A DNA stretch of 64,000 bases from Tepiditoga spiralis (GCF_014701195.1 NZ_AP018712.1:2064501-2128500), one strand, 5' to 3'; counted from the first letter of the stretch, positions 34,732-45,180 are shown. Made by a program: numbers and translations. Notes: a model not told the origin generated them from the sequence alone.

Positions 34732-34827
34732 TTTTCAAATAACTACATTTTTTAAGATTTTTGTCGTTGTTTTTCAATATTTATATGCTAACAGATATAT
34801 CTAATACACACTAATCTTTACAGACTC

Positions 34828-35511
34828 ATTCTTTTTTCTAATAGGACAAAATAAGCCAAATTTTTTCATAAGTCTTCTAATCTTTTTAAGATTAAAAATT
34901 GTATCAAAAAAAGATTTTAAAGTCATTTTTATTTGTCTAGCTCCTTTGTGTCTTTTAAAAGAAATATTATAATTAAAATGATTATAATAACCACTCTTAG
35001 AAACTTTATCAAAATCATATAAATGTTTAATATGCTTTTTTCCATGTTTATTAATTAATATATTTATTAACTCAAATCTATCTGATTTTGATAACTCTCA
35101 CAATCTTTCCATCTTTTATAATTTTTTTAAAAGTTCATTTTCCATTTTCAAATATTCTAATTCAACCTTTAAATTTTCATATTTTTCTTCTAAAGTCAAT
35201 TCTCTTGATTTTGACCTACCTTGATTCAATTCTTTTTCTTCCAAATATTTTTATACTTAATCCATTTTCTTCAAATATTTTTAGCGCTGTTTTTCCTTTT
35301 AAATATCCTTCTATTAATTTTTTTGAATTTTTCTTTGTATGTTATTCCTTTATTTGATACTGTTTTTACATTTTTATTATTTTCTAATATTTTTATTTCT
35401 TCTTCACTAAATTTTTTTCACTCATTTTTTCACCTTCTTTTTATTCTATTATATAACAAAAGTGTTCCCTGTTCTTTTCTGACACTTTTTTATTTCGTGT
35501 CTATTTTACAG
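34828..35511 (-). pseudogene. IS3-family (IS150-like) remnant
   Basis: Reading the minus strand from about 35430 gives a decayed OrfA (SEEEIKILENNKNVKTVS, then after a frameshift KGKTALKIFEENG, and ENLKVELEYLKMENELLKKL). After stops comes the start of OrfB (DKVSKSGYYNHFNY, IRRLMKKFGLFCPIRKK). The whole DDE catalytic part is missing where the inverted repeat begins. The left end near 35455-35511 (AGTGTTCCCTG..., CTATTTTACAGGGAA) recurs at 47300-47360. Confidence 0.75.
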
Positions 35512-35519
35512 GGAATACT

Positions 35520-35837
35520 TTAATTTAATAATTCTTCTATTTCATTATCTATTTTATTTATATTAAATTTATTCTTTACATATAGTAAGATGTTTATTCA
35601 TACGATTACTGTAGTAGTTGCTATTATACTAAACAATACTATTCCTAAAATATAAAACTTATTCCATTTTGTATCTTTTTTTAAAACTTTATTTTCAATA
35701 ATACATATCAACAAAAATACTGAAAATAATAAAAATCTTTGATATAAAACTACTGATGGAACTATGAATACTGATAAAAATTTTAAAACAATAAAAATAA
35801 TTTTCTTTATAGATAATTTTTTTATGACAATCCCATC
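35520..35837 (-). pseudogene. small membrane-protein ORF with in-frame TGA
   Basis: Directly after, and slightly overlapping, the ABC permease the minus strand reads KKLSIKKIIFIVLKFLSVF, VVLYQRFLLFSVFLL and YILGIVLFSIIATTTVIV, then TGA at 35598-35600. The same frame continues INILLYVKNKFNINKID to TAA at 35520. No ATG is present; the ribosome-like AAGGATGG precedes an ATT. Probably the degraded last gene of the operon, cut short by the adjacent IS3 remnant. Confidence 0.4.
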
Positions 35838-36547
35838 CTTTCTAAAATACTCTTAATTTTAAGATTAAAGGAACTTTTAATACTATCCTTATTAGATTTA
35901 CTAATAAAATATTTACTAGATAACTTATATGATATTAAAAACAGAACTAACGACATTAAAATTACTATATATATTAAATCAATTCGTAAAATACCTACCA
36001 AATGGATTTTAGCTTTATTTTTAAAAAATTTCAGAATAATAAACATTAATATAAAAACTATTAGTACAGTATTTTGTGCACTAGAATAATTATATTTAAA
36101 GAAGATGAATAAATAAATTGAACAATACAATATATAAATGCTAATTAGCAATATTGATAAATTTAAACCTATCATCAATGAATTTATTCCAAATAATGGA
36201 AGTATGATAGAAGCCAAGAAATATAGTAAAAAAGTTATAAGAATAACTAATATGCTGTTCAAATATTTAGCAAGAACAATATCCGTTTTTCTAATAGGAA
36301 TTGCTTTCAAATAATTATAAATATTATCTTTCTCTTCTGATGAACACGATTTTCCAATAAAATTTGTGAATAAAACCATCAAGCTCATATACAATGCCAA
36401 AGTTGGATTTGGATCTGAATCAAACTGAAATGCTATACAAGCAAATAAAGAAAAAGCTATACCTAACATAAAAGGTTTTTGATTAAATATTATATCTTTC
36501 AACATTAAATTTTTAATGTTTATAATTCTATTAAAATTATCTTTCAT
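35822..36547 (-). CDS. ABC-2 type membrane protein
   Basis: 241 residues with six hydrophobic segments (for example FMLGIAFSLFACIAF, ILVILITFLLYFLASIILPL, TVLIVFILMFIILKFF). The cytoplasmic loop SSEEKDNIYNYLKAIPIRKTD IVLAKY matches ABC-2_membrane_5-type permeases paired with BcrA/YtrB ATPases. It is encoded 49 bp after the ATPase, after AAGGAGAA. In this operon (radical SAM enzyme, S41 peptidase, ATPase, permease) it likely exports a modified peptide or gives immunity to it. Confidence 0.8.
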   Translation of the reverse strand: MKDNFNRIINIKNLMLKDIIFNQKPFMLGIAFSLFACIAFQFDSDPNPTLALYMSLMVLFTNFIGKSCSSEEKDNIYNYLKAIPIRKTDIVLAKYLNSILVILITFLLYFLASIILPLFGINSLMIGLNLSILLISIYILYCSIYLFIFFKYNYSSAQNTVLIVFILMFIILKFFKNKAKIHLVGILRIDLIYIVILMSLVLFLISYKLSSKYFISKSNKDSIKSSFNLKIKSILERMGLS

Positions 36548-36596
36548 ATAAATTCTCCTTTACTTATTTATATTAAAAATATTATTATACAATAAT

Positions 36597-37472
36597 TTAA
36601 TTTTGTTTCTTGATTAAGTTTAATAATATTTCATCTAGTAAAGGAGTAGTAAACTCTATTTTCCTAGAATCAATATTATAACTTTTAGCCAAATTTATTA
36701 CTTCTTCTATTTTTGATTTATGTATAATCAATTTCTTATTTCTATAAAAAGTAAGCTTTTTTTCAAATTCACAAGAAATATCTTGATTAAAATCAACTTG
36801 TTTATAATTAGATAATATATTAACCTTTTTATCAGATAGGAGTATATTTCCGTTATTTATATATGTAACACTATCTGCAATTTTTTGTATATCTTCTGTT
36901 ATATGTGAAGAGAAAAACACTGAAGCACCTTCTTCCTTTACCGTATTAAAAATAATATCCAATATTTCAGCTCTAATAACAGGATCTAATCCTGAGGTAG
37001 GTTCATCTAATATAAATAGTTTTGCATGATGTGAAAGTGATAATGCAAGCATAAACTGTGCTTTCATCCCTTTGGAAAACTCTTTAACTTTTTTATCTAA
37101 ATTTAAATTAAATTTCCTAATCAAGCTATTAAATACTTCATCATCCCAATTTTTGTAAAACCTTCTTATAAACTTATATACACTTTTCGCATAGTTTTGA
37201 GAATACAAGCTTGTTTCATCTCCAACATATCCTATAATTTCCTTTGTAGATACTTCATTATCTTTAGAATTTATCCCATTAATAATTATCTCTCCACTAT
37301 CATAAGAAATAATATTCAATATTGATTTTATAGTAGTACTTTTTCCTGCACCATTTGGTCCAATAAAACCCATAATAGACCCTTTTTCAAGTTCTACATT
37401 TATATTATTTAGTGTAAACTTAGAGTACTCTTTTCTTAATCCTTTAATCTCTAATATATAGCTCTGATTCAT
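36597..37472 (-). CDS. ABC transporter ATP-binding protein (BcrA/YtrB type)
   Basis: 291 residues. Walker A GFIGPNGAGKSTTIKS near residue 37, Q-loop region YVGDETSLYSQ, signature VKEFSKGMKAQFMLALSL, Walker B LFILDEPTSGLDPV and the switch His in SSHITEDIQ. The last 80 residues are a typical C-terminal extension. It starts after AGGAGGTG and pairs with the ABC-2 permease downstream. The combination fits antimicrobial-peptide export or immunity; the cargo is unknown. Confidence 0.93.
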   Translation of the reverse strand: MNQSYILEIKGLRKEYSKFTLNNINVELEKGSIMGFIGPNGAGKSTTIKSILNIISYDSGEIIINGINSKDNEVSTKEIIGYVGDETSLYSQNYAKSVYKFIRRFYKNWDDEVFNSLIRKFNLNLDKKVKEFSKGMKAQFMLALSLSHHAKLFILDEPTSGLDPVIRAEILDIIFNTVKEEGASVFFSSHITEDIQKIADSVTYINNGNILLSDKKVNILSNYKQVDFNQDISCEFEKKLTFYRNKKLIIHKSKIEEVINLAKSYNIDSRKIEFTTPLLDEILLNLIKKQN

Positions 37473-37631
37473 ATTACACCTCCTTTTTTGTTAATAATAA
37501 TTTTATTTAGACAAAATTTTATAAAATGTCTGTATTTTAAATTACTAGTCATATTTGTATTATATACATTTTAACTATAATAAAAATACTTTTAATATCT
37601 ATTCATAAATTCACAATATATACTCCAACTA

Positions 37632-38843
37632 TCACTTTGTACAAAATTCTATTGCACAATCTAAGACGGTATCTCTACCCTTTATCAGATCATCTATTGA
37701 AATTTTTACTATATAATCAGGAGATATTCCATCTTCTTTTAAAAGCACTTTATTCTTATCTAGATACTTACTAGTAGTTACTTGTAATATTGACTTATCA
37801 AAAAGAGTATACCTAGTCGCTTCGTGAGCAAAACCTGCTGTTTTTGTTCCAAATACTTTTATGTTATTACTTGAATGAATCAATGTATTCAACAATATAT
37901 ATTCAGCAGAACTAGAAGTTTTTTCATTGCAAAGTATTGCTAATTTTTTGTATTTAATTGAATTTTTAGGACGTATTACTATGGGCTTAGGTTTTTCATA
38001 CTTATATCCTTTCACATTTTTCTTCCTTGAAATCTTATATAGTATAACTTTTTCTTGCATAGAAAGCATTGATGTTATTTCTTTTGCAACATCTATTAAT
38101 CCACCACTATTAGACCTAATATCTATAATAAAAGAAGCACACCCTTTACACTTGTAAACTTCTTCTTGAAAATCAGAAATCACTTTTTTATTAGAAAAAT
38201 TATGGATTTTTATATATCCAATATTATCAATAATTCTAGAATTACAATATTTTATTTCTAAGGTACTGATATTATTACTTAATTTTTTATTGACTAATAT
38301 AGGATTGTCTATAGGAGATATATTGTGAATACTAGCTTTATCGTTATGTCCTATCACTTCAATATTAACTGATTTAGACTTAATATACTTTATCAATTCA
38401 CTTTCAAATGCATTGTTTCTCATGTTTAATGATGTAAAGTTAATTTTATATCTCATTTTTTCCATATGTTTTTCTATACTTAATCCATCAATTTTAGAAA
38501 CCTTCATTCCAGGTTTAATAGTTGGACTATTGTTTAATGTATAATAAACATATAAATCATTTTCCTTAAAGGTAAATATAAGAGGTGGTAATTTTTCGTT
38601 ATTAGTATAGGAACTATATATTTTTGTATGAGGATCTCTAAGTTGCAAAAGCATATTATTTAATATATCATATAAATCTGGAAAAGAATTAACGTTATTA
38701 ATTTTTTCTTTATATCTATTTCGTATTTCATGCCAATTTATTTTTCTTTCATAAAAAAGAGGATATACATCATTAACTTTTTCCCATACTGTTGTAAATA
38801 TATCCTTTTTTAAGTTATGAACATTAAAATTATTATTGATCAT
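37632..38843 (-). CDS. S41-family peptidase
   Basis: ATG at 38843 is chosen because AAGGTG lies seven bases upstream. About 403 residues. The N-terminus is helical (tricorn/IRBP-like), the middle has a PDZ-like stretch (KPGMKVSKIDGLSIEKHM), and the C-terminal core has FIIDIRSNSGGLIDVA, catalytic Ser in EKTSSSAEYIL and Lys-region GTKTAGFAHEATRY, plus VLLKEDGISPDYIV. There is no export signal, so it is cytoplasmic. It lies 15 bp after a radical SAM gene and before an ABC exporter, so it probably cleaves a leader from a modified peptide. Confidence 0.9.
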   Translation of the reverse strand: MINNNFNVHNLKKDIFTTVWEKVNDVYPLFYERKINWHEIRNRYKEKINNVNSFPDLYDILNNMLLQLRDPHTKIYSSYTNNEKLPPLIFTFKENDLYVYYTLNNSPTIKPGMKVSKIDGLSIEKHMEKMRYKINFTSLNMRNNAFESELIKYIKSKSVNIEVIGHNDKASIHNISPIDNPILVNKKLSNNISTLEIKYCNSRIIDNIGYIKIHNFSNKKVISDFQEEVYKCKGCASFIIDIRSNSGGLIDVAKEITSMLSMQEKVILYKISRKKNVKGYKYEKPKPIVIRPKNSIKYKKLAILCNEKTSSSAEYILLNTLIHSSNNIKVFGTKTAGFAHEATRYTLFDKSILQVTTSKYLDKNKVLLKEDGISPDYIVKISIDDLIKGRDTVLDCAIEFCTK

Positions 38844-38858
38844 TCTAATCACACCTTA

Positions 38859-40145
38859 TTAATAATTGTCTGCATATTTGCAATATTTTATACCTAATAA
38901 ATTATTATCTGCATTACTTTCAAGTGCACGACAATCAAAACATCCATACCTTAATTCACAATTCTTGCACTTGTCTATTTTATCTTTTGTTAACTTATAC
39001 AATTCCTTATAATTACTATTTCTCAAAATATTTACTAATTTATTTTCTCTTATGTTTCCTAAAACAAGTTTCCTAGACATTATACATGGAATTACTTCTC
39101 CATCACCTGTAATAGCTATTTGATTTCCATAGCAATTATGCTTATATCTATTTGTTAAGAACTGAATCAATGAAATTTTAGATAAAGTCTTTTCCTTACT
39201 ATACATCAATTCTTTATATTTTTCAGAATGATATTTATTTGATTTATTAGGATATATATAATCAATTCTTATCTTTGTTCTATCTATTACTGAATTATAT
39301 TTTTTTATAATTTCTTCTATCTCATTTTCATTAAAAGAATTAATTAAAATACTTAATGAATAATTTATATTATTCTTTGCTAAAGAAATAACATTATCAT
39401 ATATTTTAGATGCTAATTTTTCTTTCTTTGTTATTGCTTTATAAACATTATCACTACTCCCTAAAATCTGTACAATTAGATTTACATTATTTTTTTTCAA
39501 AAAAGCTAATATATTATCATCAAGAATAGTTCCATTTGTAAATATTGTTATATTATTGATTCCAATACTATGTGAATAATTTGTTATTTTTTTTATTTTA
39601 TTTATAAACATAAAGGGTTCACCACCAATTAAATACAAACTCTCACAGCCTAACTTTTTAGCTTGTGATATTATATCTAATATTTTATCTATATCTATAA
39701 TCTCTCCTTTTAATTTCCATTTTTTACATCCAGTTTTCCTAAATACTACCTCATCATCCTCGTTGCAAAATTTACATTCAAGATTACATCTATTAGTAAA
39801 TTCTATAAATAAATTTTTTATTATATAACTATATTTTGAAAACCTTTCTTTAACCCCATCATCATAAATTGACAACTTTTCAATATAAATAGGCTTACTA
39901 TAAAACATACCTACATTTAATTCATATAACTTCTCTAAAAACAAAAAATCCTCTTTATTAAGTTCATCAATATCATTATTATTCTCACAACTTTCTAACA
40001 CCTCATAATTATGTTTTGTTATGCGAATAATATTACCAGTTAAAGTATCATATATGGCTCCATATTCTTTTCCTTTAATTAAAAAACTTCCCATATTTAA
40101 TCTGAAATATCTCATTATTTCCTCCCTCGTGTATAATGTTTTCAT
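38859..40145 (-). CDS. radical SAM/SPASM peptide-modifying enzyme
   Basis: 428 residues. The first 95 resemble the PqqD-like peptide-recognition region of such enzymes (GAIYDTLTGNIIRITKHNYE). The radical SAM cluster motif is TNRCNLECKFC near residue 117, followed by LYLIGGEPFMF and ITIFTNGTILDD. The C-terminal SPASM domain has CYGNQIAITGDGEVIPC and CKNCELRYGCFDCRALE...KYC, which bind extra 4Fe-4S clusters. Such enzymes form thioether or C-C links in ribosomal peptides. No precursor is visible upstream because IS110 begins about 50 bp away. Confidence 0.9.
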   Translation of the reverse strand: MKTLYTREEIMRYFRLNMGSFLIKGKEYGAIYDTLTGNIIRITKHNYEVLESCENNNDIDELNKEDFLFLEKLYELNVGMFYSKPIYIEKLSIYDDGVKERFSKYSYIIKNLFIEFTNRCNLECKFCNEDDEVVFRKTGCKKWKLKGEIIDIDKILDIISQAKKLGCESLYLIGGEPFMFINKIKKITNYSHSIGINNITIFTNGTILDDNILAFLKKNNVNLIVQILGSSDNVYKAITKKEKLASKIYDNVISLAKNNINYSLSILINSFNENEIEEIIKKYNSVIDRTKIRIDYIYPNKSNKYHSEKYKELMYSKEKTLSKISLIQFLTNRYKHNCYGNQIAITGDGEVIPCIMSRKLVLGNIRENKLVNILRNSNYKELYKLTKDKIDKCKNCELRYGCFDCRALESNADNNLLGIKYCKYADNY

Positions 40146-40189
40146 ACAGTTAATAATTTTTTAAAAAACATTCTAACTTTGAATTATTA

Positions 40190-41700
40190 TTTAACTATAG
40201 TAATTCTGTTCCTCCTTGCATTTTCAAATGCTCTAATAATTCTGACTAACTTTGGTATATAAGTTGAATTGCCATGAACACTAGTTCCTACCTATAACTA
40301 GGCTTTTTTCTTATATACCCATAATTAGAATCTTAATTAGAAAGGATGTGTTTCTATATTGTTTGTTGGTATCGATGTTTCTAAAGATAAGCTTGATTAT
40401 TTTCTTGAAAATTCTATCAAAGGTATTGTTGATAATTCTATTGATGGTTATGAGAAACTTGTTTCTATTTTCAAAGATAAAGATGTTGCTTTTGCTTTGG
40501 AGTCTACAGGAATTTATTCTAAAAATATCTTCATTTTTCTTAAGTCTCATGGCTTTAATGATTTATTCTTTGTTGCTCCAGCTAATGTTTCTAATACCAG
40601 AAAGATTCTTAATTGGGCTAAAACTGACAAGCTAGATTCTAAAATTATTCAAAAAACTGCTCTTAAATTCCCTGAGAATCTCACTCCTTTTGTTTCTAAA
40701 GATTCTTTTTTTGAATCTCTTAGAGAACTTACTCGTTCTAGATACCATATTTCTCATCAATTAGTGCAGAAAAAACTTATCTTGCTGAACTAATTTCTGC
40801 GTATTTTCCTAGTTTATCTAAGCAACTTAATTTATTTAAAACTCTTTTAACTATTTTATCTGATTATTCTGCTGATGATATTGTTAATATGTCTATTGAT
40901 GATTTATTTAATTTAGTTGCTTTTTTATCCAAGAGAAAATTAGGTATTGATTTCGCTAAAAAACTCAAATCTATTGTTACTAAAATTTATCGTTCTATTT
41001 TAAATGATTTTAATACAGCCAATTTTAATATTGCTTTAGCTTTTGATAGAGTTAAACTTTTAAATTCTCAAATCAAGCGTATTGATAAACAGCTAGAAAA
41101 TTTTTTTAATCGTATTAATACTACCTTGATACTATCCCAGGTGTTTCTGTTGTTTTATCTGTTTCTATTATTTCTGAAATTGTTAATATTAATAATTTTT
41201 CTTCAGATTCCAAACTTTCTTCTTACGCAGGGTTACGTTGGGATTTAAATGATTCTGGTAAAAATACCAACAATCACAAAGGGTTATCTAAAAAAGGTAA
41301 TAAATATTTGCGTTATTACTTTTATCAGGCTTCTTCTTTAGCCATTATTCATGACCCTGTCCTTAAGTCTTATTACAAAATGAAGAGAGCTCAAGGAAAA
41401 TCTCATAAAGCTGCTGTTGTTTTATCTGCTAGAAAACTTCTTAGAAGTATTTTCTTTATGCTAAAAAAAATGTCCCTTATATTCTTTTTGAATTATCTCA
41501 ATCTTTTAAGAAGACCGTCCTTTTTAAAGATTTTTCATAGTAGTAACATTTTTACATTTTAATATTCTTTATTCTATCTGCACTTTGTGCATATCTTTTT
41601 TGCACCTTTTTTTATTTTATTTTTATTTGTTTTTCTTTTTGGTTAATTTACTGTTGCTTTTTCTACCTCCCTCTTGACTTAATACCAGAGACTCTATAAT
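40190..41700 (+). mobile_element. IS110-family element, decayed
   Basis: A decayed IS110-type transposase with about 170 bp of gene-free DNA before it and 140 bp after it, where IS110 elements encode their bridge RNA. The right end CTCTTGACTTAATACCAGAG (near 41672-41691) recurs alone at 47250-47270. The left boundary is approximate. It splits a radical SAM operon. Confidence 0.7.
40359..41562 (+). pseudogene. IS110-family transposase with two frameshifts
   Basis: The N-terminal DEDD domain is clear (MFVGIDVSKDKLDYF from a TTG start, FALESTGIYSKN, ILNWAKTDKLDSKII). The frame shifts near 40765, continues as YLAELISAYFPSLSKQL and LGIDFAKKLKSIV, and shifts again near 41125. The C-terminal Transposase_20 part follows: TIPGVSVVLSVSIISEI, SSYAGLRWDLNDSGKN, LRYYFYQASSLAI and the serine-containing SHKAAVVLSARKLLRSIF. 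Two shifts make it inactive. Confidence 0.85.
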
Positions 41701-41710
41701 CTTCAATTTA

Positions 41711-43080
41711 CTATAATTCTAATAAAGTAAAGTCTTTACTTAAATTTGCTTTTTCATTATCATTGAATGATAATGCATTAGGTATTTTTTCAAGTAATGA
41801 ATATAAAGTCTTTAACATTAAAGGGATTCCCTCTTTATTTTCTTTACAAAATTCTTTGTTAAATTTGAATACTCCATCGCCATTCATATTTAGATGCACA
41901 TAGCAACATTCACAAAGTCGTTTTACATTACAATTACTACAATTCTTTTCTATGATTTCTAAGTAGTCTTTTATAATTTTTTGTATTTTATACCATTCTA
42001 ATCCATCATTTACATTCCCAATAGGATGTGTTTCATTCATTTTCTCGCACAAATAATAATTTCCATCTGGTGCAACTGCTATTTTACTCCCTGGTATACA
42101 AGCATTTCCTAATGGTCCTTGTTGCCCCCTTGGAGCATTTTTAATATAAAACATAGAAGTAAATAAAAATTTTAATGGTTCTGGAACTTTTTCATTTTTA
42201 GATAGTTTTTCTTTATATTCTTCAAGAAGTTTCTTTATACTCTGATTCTTAGTATCAATATTCTCTTTTATAAAACCTTTTTTATTTAAATCGTCACAAT
42301 GATCATAGTAACTTGTGTCATAAGGACTTATTTGAGCATAGAATGTAGCAGCCCCACCTAGTCGTGCATGTGAGAAGAAATCCACAACCTTTACCATGTC
42401 AGTATAATTATCATAACAACAATTAAATGAAATTGGCTGATTACTACCTCTTTTTTCCTTTTCTTCTTGTAGTTTTGTAAGGTTTTTAATTATAACATCA
42501 AAAGATCTCTTATTATTTATAAAAACCCTGTTTCTATCATGATTTTCTTTATATCCATCTAAGCTCACAGTTATCTTAACACTATTGCTTATAAGAAAGT
42601 TAATAATTTCATCATTCATAATAGTTCCATTAGTTGTAATATAAAATTCGAAATTGTCATTTAATTCCTTAGCATACTTAACTATTTCTTTAATTAAATT
42701 AAATTCTAGTAATGGTTCTCCTCCATAAAAACTTATAACAGGATTACTTCCCAACCCATAGGCTTGCTTCTCTTTATATAAATCTAGATAATAATCTATT
42801 GCCTTCTTTGCTATTTCAAATGTCATTTTTTGTGATGAATATCCATGAGTATGTGGATAATTATCAGAAAATATGCAGTATTTACATCTTAAATTGCAAT
42901 CTTCAGTTACAATTATATATAATTGAGAAATAGATGTTCTCATCAACATATCATTAAATACATTTTCACTAGTTGGTAACAGCATAGATCTTGGTATAAA
43001 CATTCCATTATTGACTAACTTCGTAACATACTCATACTTTTTATCAAAATCTGTTTCTATAATTCTACCATCAAATAACC
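41711..43080 (-). pseudogene. radical SAM/SPASM enzyme with truncated N-terminus
   Basis: An ATG-started frame covers 41711-43003 (430 residues) but the coding frame continues upstream without ATG (LFDGRIIETDFDKKYEYVTK) to 43080, where the 146-bp repeat begins. The peptide-recognition N-terminus has therefore been cut off. The rest is intact: TEDCNLRCKYCIF, ISFYGGEPLLEF, FYITTNGTIMND, and SPASM cysteines in GNACIPGSKIAVAPDGNYYLC and CSNCNVKRLCECC. It may still be translated from MFIPRSMLLP. Before IS110 arrived it probably headed the operon at 40145-35822. Confidence 0.75.
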
Positions 43081-43226
43081 GAGTCTGTAAAGATTAGTGT
43101 GTATTAGATATATCTGGTAGCATATAAATATTGGAAAACAACGACAAAAATCTTAAAAAAATGTAGTTATTAGAAAATGAAAAAAATGTTCCTGAATAGT
43201 ATGAATTAAATAAGGCAAAATTGGTA
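43081..43226 (-). repeat. 146-bp inverted duplication, copy B
   Basis: Uninterrupted copy of the sequence split by IS256 at 33078-34827, in opposite orientation, 8.3 kb away. One end joins the truncated radical SAM gene. The other follows a hairpin-like GTAAAAGGGTGGTTTTAC. It proves the IS256 target site. Confidence 0.8.
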
Positions 43227-43287
43227 AAACCACCCTTTTACAGTAAAAAACTGCAATGACTGAAAGGGCGACAACCCATCTCCCGGT

Positions 43288-44626
43288 GAGAGTGTAAAAT
43301 ATTAAGTTTTTTAGGGTTACAAGCTACTTTCAGAGGTAGTCTTTAAGACGATCCTCGAAAAGGATGGCCAGTTCGGAAATAACAGCGTTCCAGTTGTGAA
43401 ACCGTGCTGTCCATTTTTTTGTCACGTTTTTGGTAGTAAGGTATAAACTTTTAAGGACAGCATCGTCATTAGGGAATATTGATTTGGTCTTGGTAGCCTT
43501 CCTGAATTGCCTGTTAAGTGACTCTATGATGTTCGTGGTGTACATAATCTTCCTTACCCCGTCTGAGAACTGAAAGAAGGTGGATAATAGGTGCCAATTT
43601 TTCTCCCAGCTCCTCAATGAAGCGTAATACTTGTCTCCCCATTTGTTTATTACATTGGTTAGATTATCATAGCCCGTCTTTTCATCCAGTGCTGTATAGA
43701 TTGTCTTTAAGTCCTTTGCAAACTCTTTCCTATCCTTGTGAGGAACATATTTCAGGGTGTTTCTAATCTGGTGGATTATGCACCTTTGTATCATAGTTTG
43801 CGGGAAGGTTGCATTTATAGCCTGCTCGAATCCAGAAAGACCATCTATTGAAGCTACAAGTATGTCCTTAACTCCTCTGTTTTTGAGGTTGTTAAGTACT
43901 CCCATCCAAAACTTGGCACTTTCTACTTCACCAACATATATCCCGAGCACATCTTTAATTCCGTCTATGTCAACACCTATTATTACATAAGCAGCCTTCT
44001 TTCCTATCCTTCCGTCCTCTCTAACGTTGAAGTATATTGCATCCAAGAAAACGAAGGTGTATATTTCGTGTAATGGTCTTTCCTGCCAGTCTTTTATTAA
44101 TGGCATAAGCTTATTTGTTATCTTGCTCACCAGTTCAGCTGATACTTCAAATCCGTACAAATCCATTATCTGATCAGATATATCCCTGGTGGTCATTCCT
44201 CTTGCGTACAAACTTATTATTTTTTCCTCTATCTCTGAAATATCATTCGAATACTTTGGAACTATTTTGGGTTCATATTCTCCCTTCCTGTCTCGAGGTA
44301 CCATTAATTCTATCATACCGCTACTACTCTTTAAATTCTTCTTCCTGTAGCCATTTCTTGAATTTTCTGTATTTTTCTTTTCTCTGTCATACTTGCCATA
44401 GCCCAGCTCGTCTTCGAGTTCCGCTTCCAGTACTTCCTGGATCAGATTTCCTGTCAGTGATTTTGTTAACTCCTTTATATCCTTTATTGTTCGGATTTCT
44501 CCTTTCCTTACCATTTCCTTTATTATTTCCTGTAGTACATTTCCCATTTTTCGTACCTCCTCTGGTTTTATTTTACCACCAGATCTGTATCTTTTTTTCC
44601 TTATACACTTAATATTTTACACTCTC
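43288..44626 (-). mobile_element. IS256-family element, intact, GC-richer
   Basis: Terminal inverted repeats GAGAGTGTAAAATATTAAGT at both ends. No target duplication is visible (left flank CTCCCGGT, right flank ATTTTACT). Together with the intron fragment to its right it is clearly less AT-rich than the host, suggesting recent transfer from another genome. Confidence 0.85.
43330..44547 (-). CDS. IS256-family (Mutator-type) transposase
   Basis: 405 residues, full length for the family, starting after AGGAGGT with MGNVLQEIIKEMVRK. The DDE residues lie in VFLDAIYFNV, ASIDGLSGFEQAI and, after RCIIHQIRNTLKYVPHK, TTNIIESLNRQFRK. The zinc-like N-terminal region has ELEDELGYGKYDR and SRNGYRKK. It is homologous to the broken transposase at 33219 but has a different base composition, so it was acquired separately. 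It appears functional. Confidence 0.95.
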   Translation of the reverse strand: MGNVLQEIIKEMVRKGEIRTIKDIKELTKSLTGNLIQEVLEAELEDELGYGKYDREKKNTENSRNGYRKKNLKSSSGMIELMVPRDRKGEYEPKIVPKYSNDISEIEEKIISLYARGMTTRDISDQIMDLYGFEVSAELVSKITNKLMPLIKDWQERPLHEIYTFVFLDAIYFNVREDGRIGKKAAYVIIGVDIDGIKDVLGIYVGEVESAKFWMGVLNNLKNRGVKDILVASIDGLSGFEQAINATFPQTMIQRCIIHQIRNTLKYVPHKDRKEFAKDLKTIYTALDEKTGYDNLTNVINKWGDKYYASLRSWEKNWHLLSTFFQFSDGVRKIMYTTNIIESLNRQFRKATKTKSIFPNDDAVLKSLYLTTKNVTKKWTARFHNWNAVISELAILFEDRLKDYL

Positions 44627-45177
44627 ATTTTACTTGACATTCCCCACGCTTTCCTGTTTATTTCAGACTTCCAGCCTTAATTCTTCAGGTTTAGCTTTTT
44701 TTTTTTTTTCTGTGCTATTCGCTTTGCGGGAATCCTCAGCGGTTTCACCACTCAATGTTCGGCCCTTCCCTTACGCATTATTGAAACTTACTCCCTTCAG
44801 TTTCATCACCTTTCGGTACTATGACCTCTGCTGACTTCTGGCAGTTTTCGGTTTAATGTCTCCATTATTCCTGTCGGTGTAGTCTTCTGCTTCCTGACAG
44901 CTGCCAGACCTCCCCGGGTAAGAACACGTTCTTTCATTCCATATATCCGCCACATATACTTCCGGCTCTTTCGGAGGATACGGACTTCGTTTTGTTATGC
45001 AAACTCATCCAGAGTTCGGCAGCCTCTTATGTGATTTGTGTCCCTCGGATCGGAACTTTGCCTTAGGCTTCCTTCAGATTTCACCTCACGATGAACACCC
45101 TTGCCCTCAACTAACGCCTATATCCTCTTCGGCGTTCGGGACTTTCACCCTATAGAACGGGCCCATGCCGGGCACAC
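44627..45177 (-). mobile_element. 5' part of a group II intron, truncated
   Basis: Minus strand from 45177 begins GTGTGCCCGGCATGGGC, the group II GUGYG start. It continues with GTGAAAGTCCCGAACGCC, GAGGTGAAATCTGAAGGAAG, GCAAAGTTCCGATCCGAGG, TTACCCGGGGAGGTCTGGCA and CCAGAAGTCAGCAGAGGTCA, which are domain I elements of a widespread bacterial intron family. The reverse-transcriptase ORF is cut after ATGTCAAGTAAAAT by the IS256 end; domains V and VI are absent. It sits right behind a terminator hairpin. Confidence 0.85.
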
Positions 45178-45180
45178 ATA

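Larger units (their letters stand above)
33078..34827 (+). repeat. 146-bp inverted duplication, copy A, split by IS256
   Basis: Bases 33078-33133 and 34740-34827 together match the inverse of 43081-43226 with a few mismatches. The IS256-family element sits between the two halves; copy B is the uninterrupted site. One end abuts an IS3 remnant here and a radical SAM gene in copy B. Confidence 0.8.

Noticed and set aside
43211-43287. 3' end of the group II intron beyond the IS256 element
   Set aside because: No domain V-like sequence is visible, so I could not support it, although composition is GC-richer.
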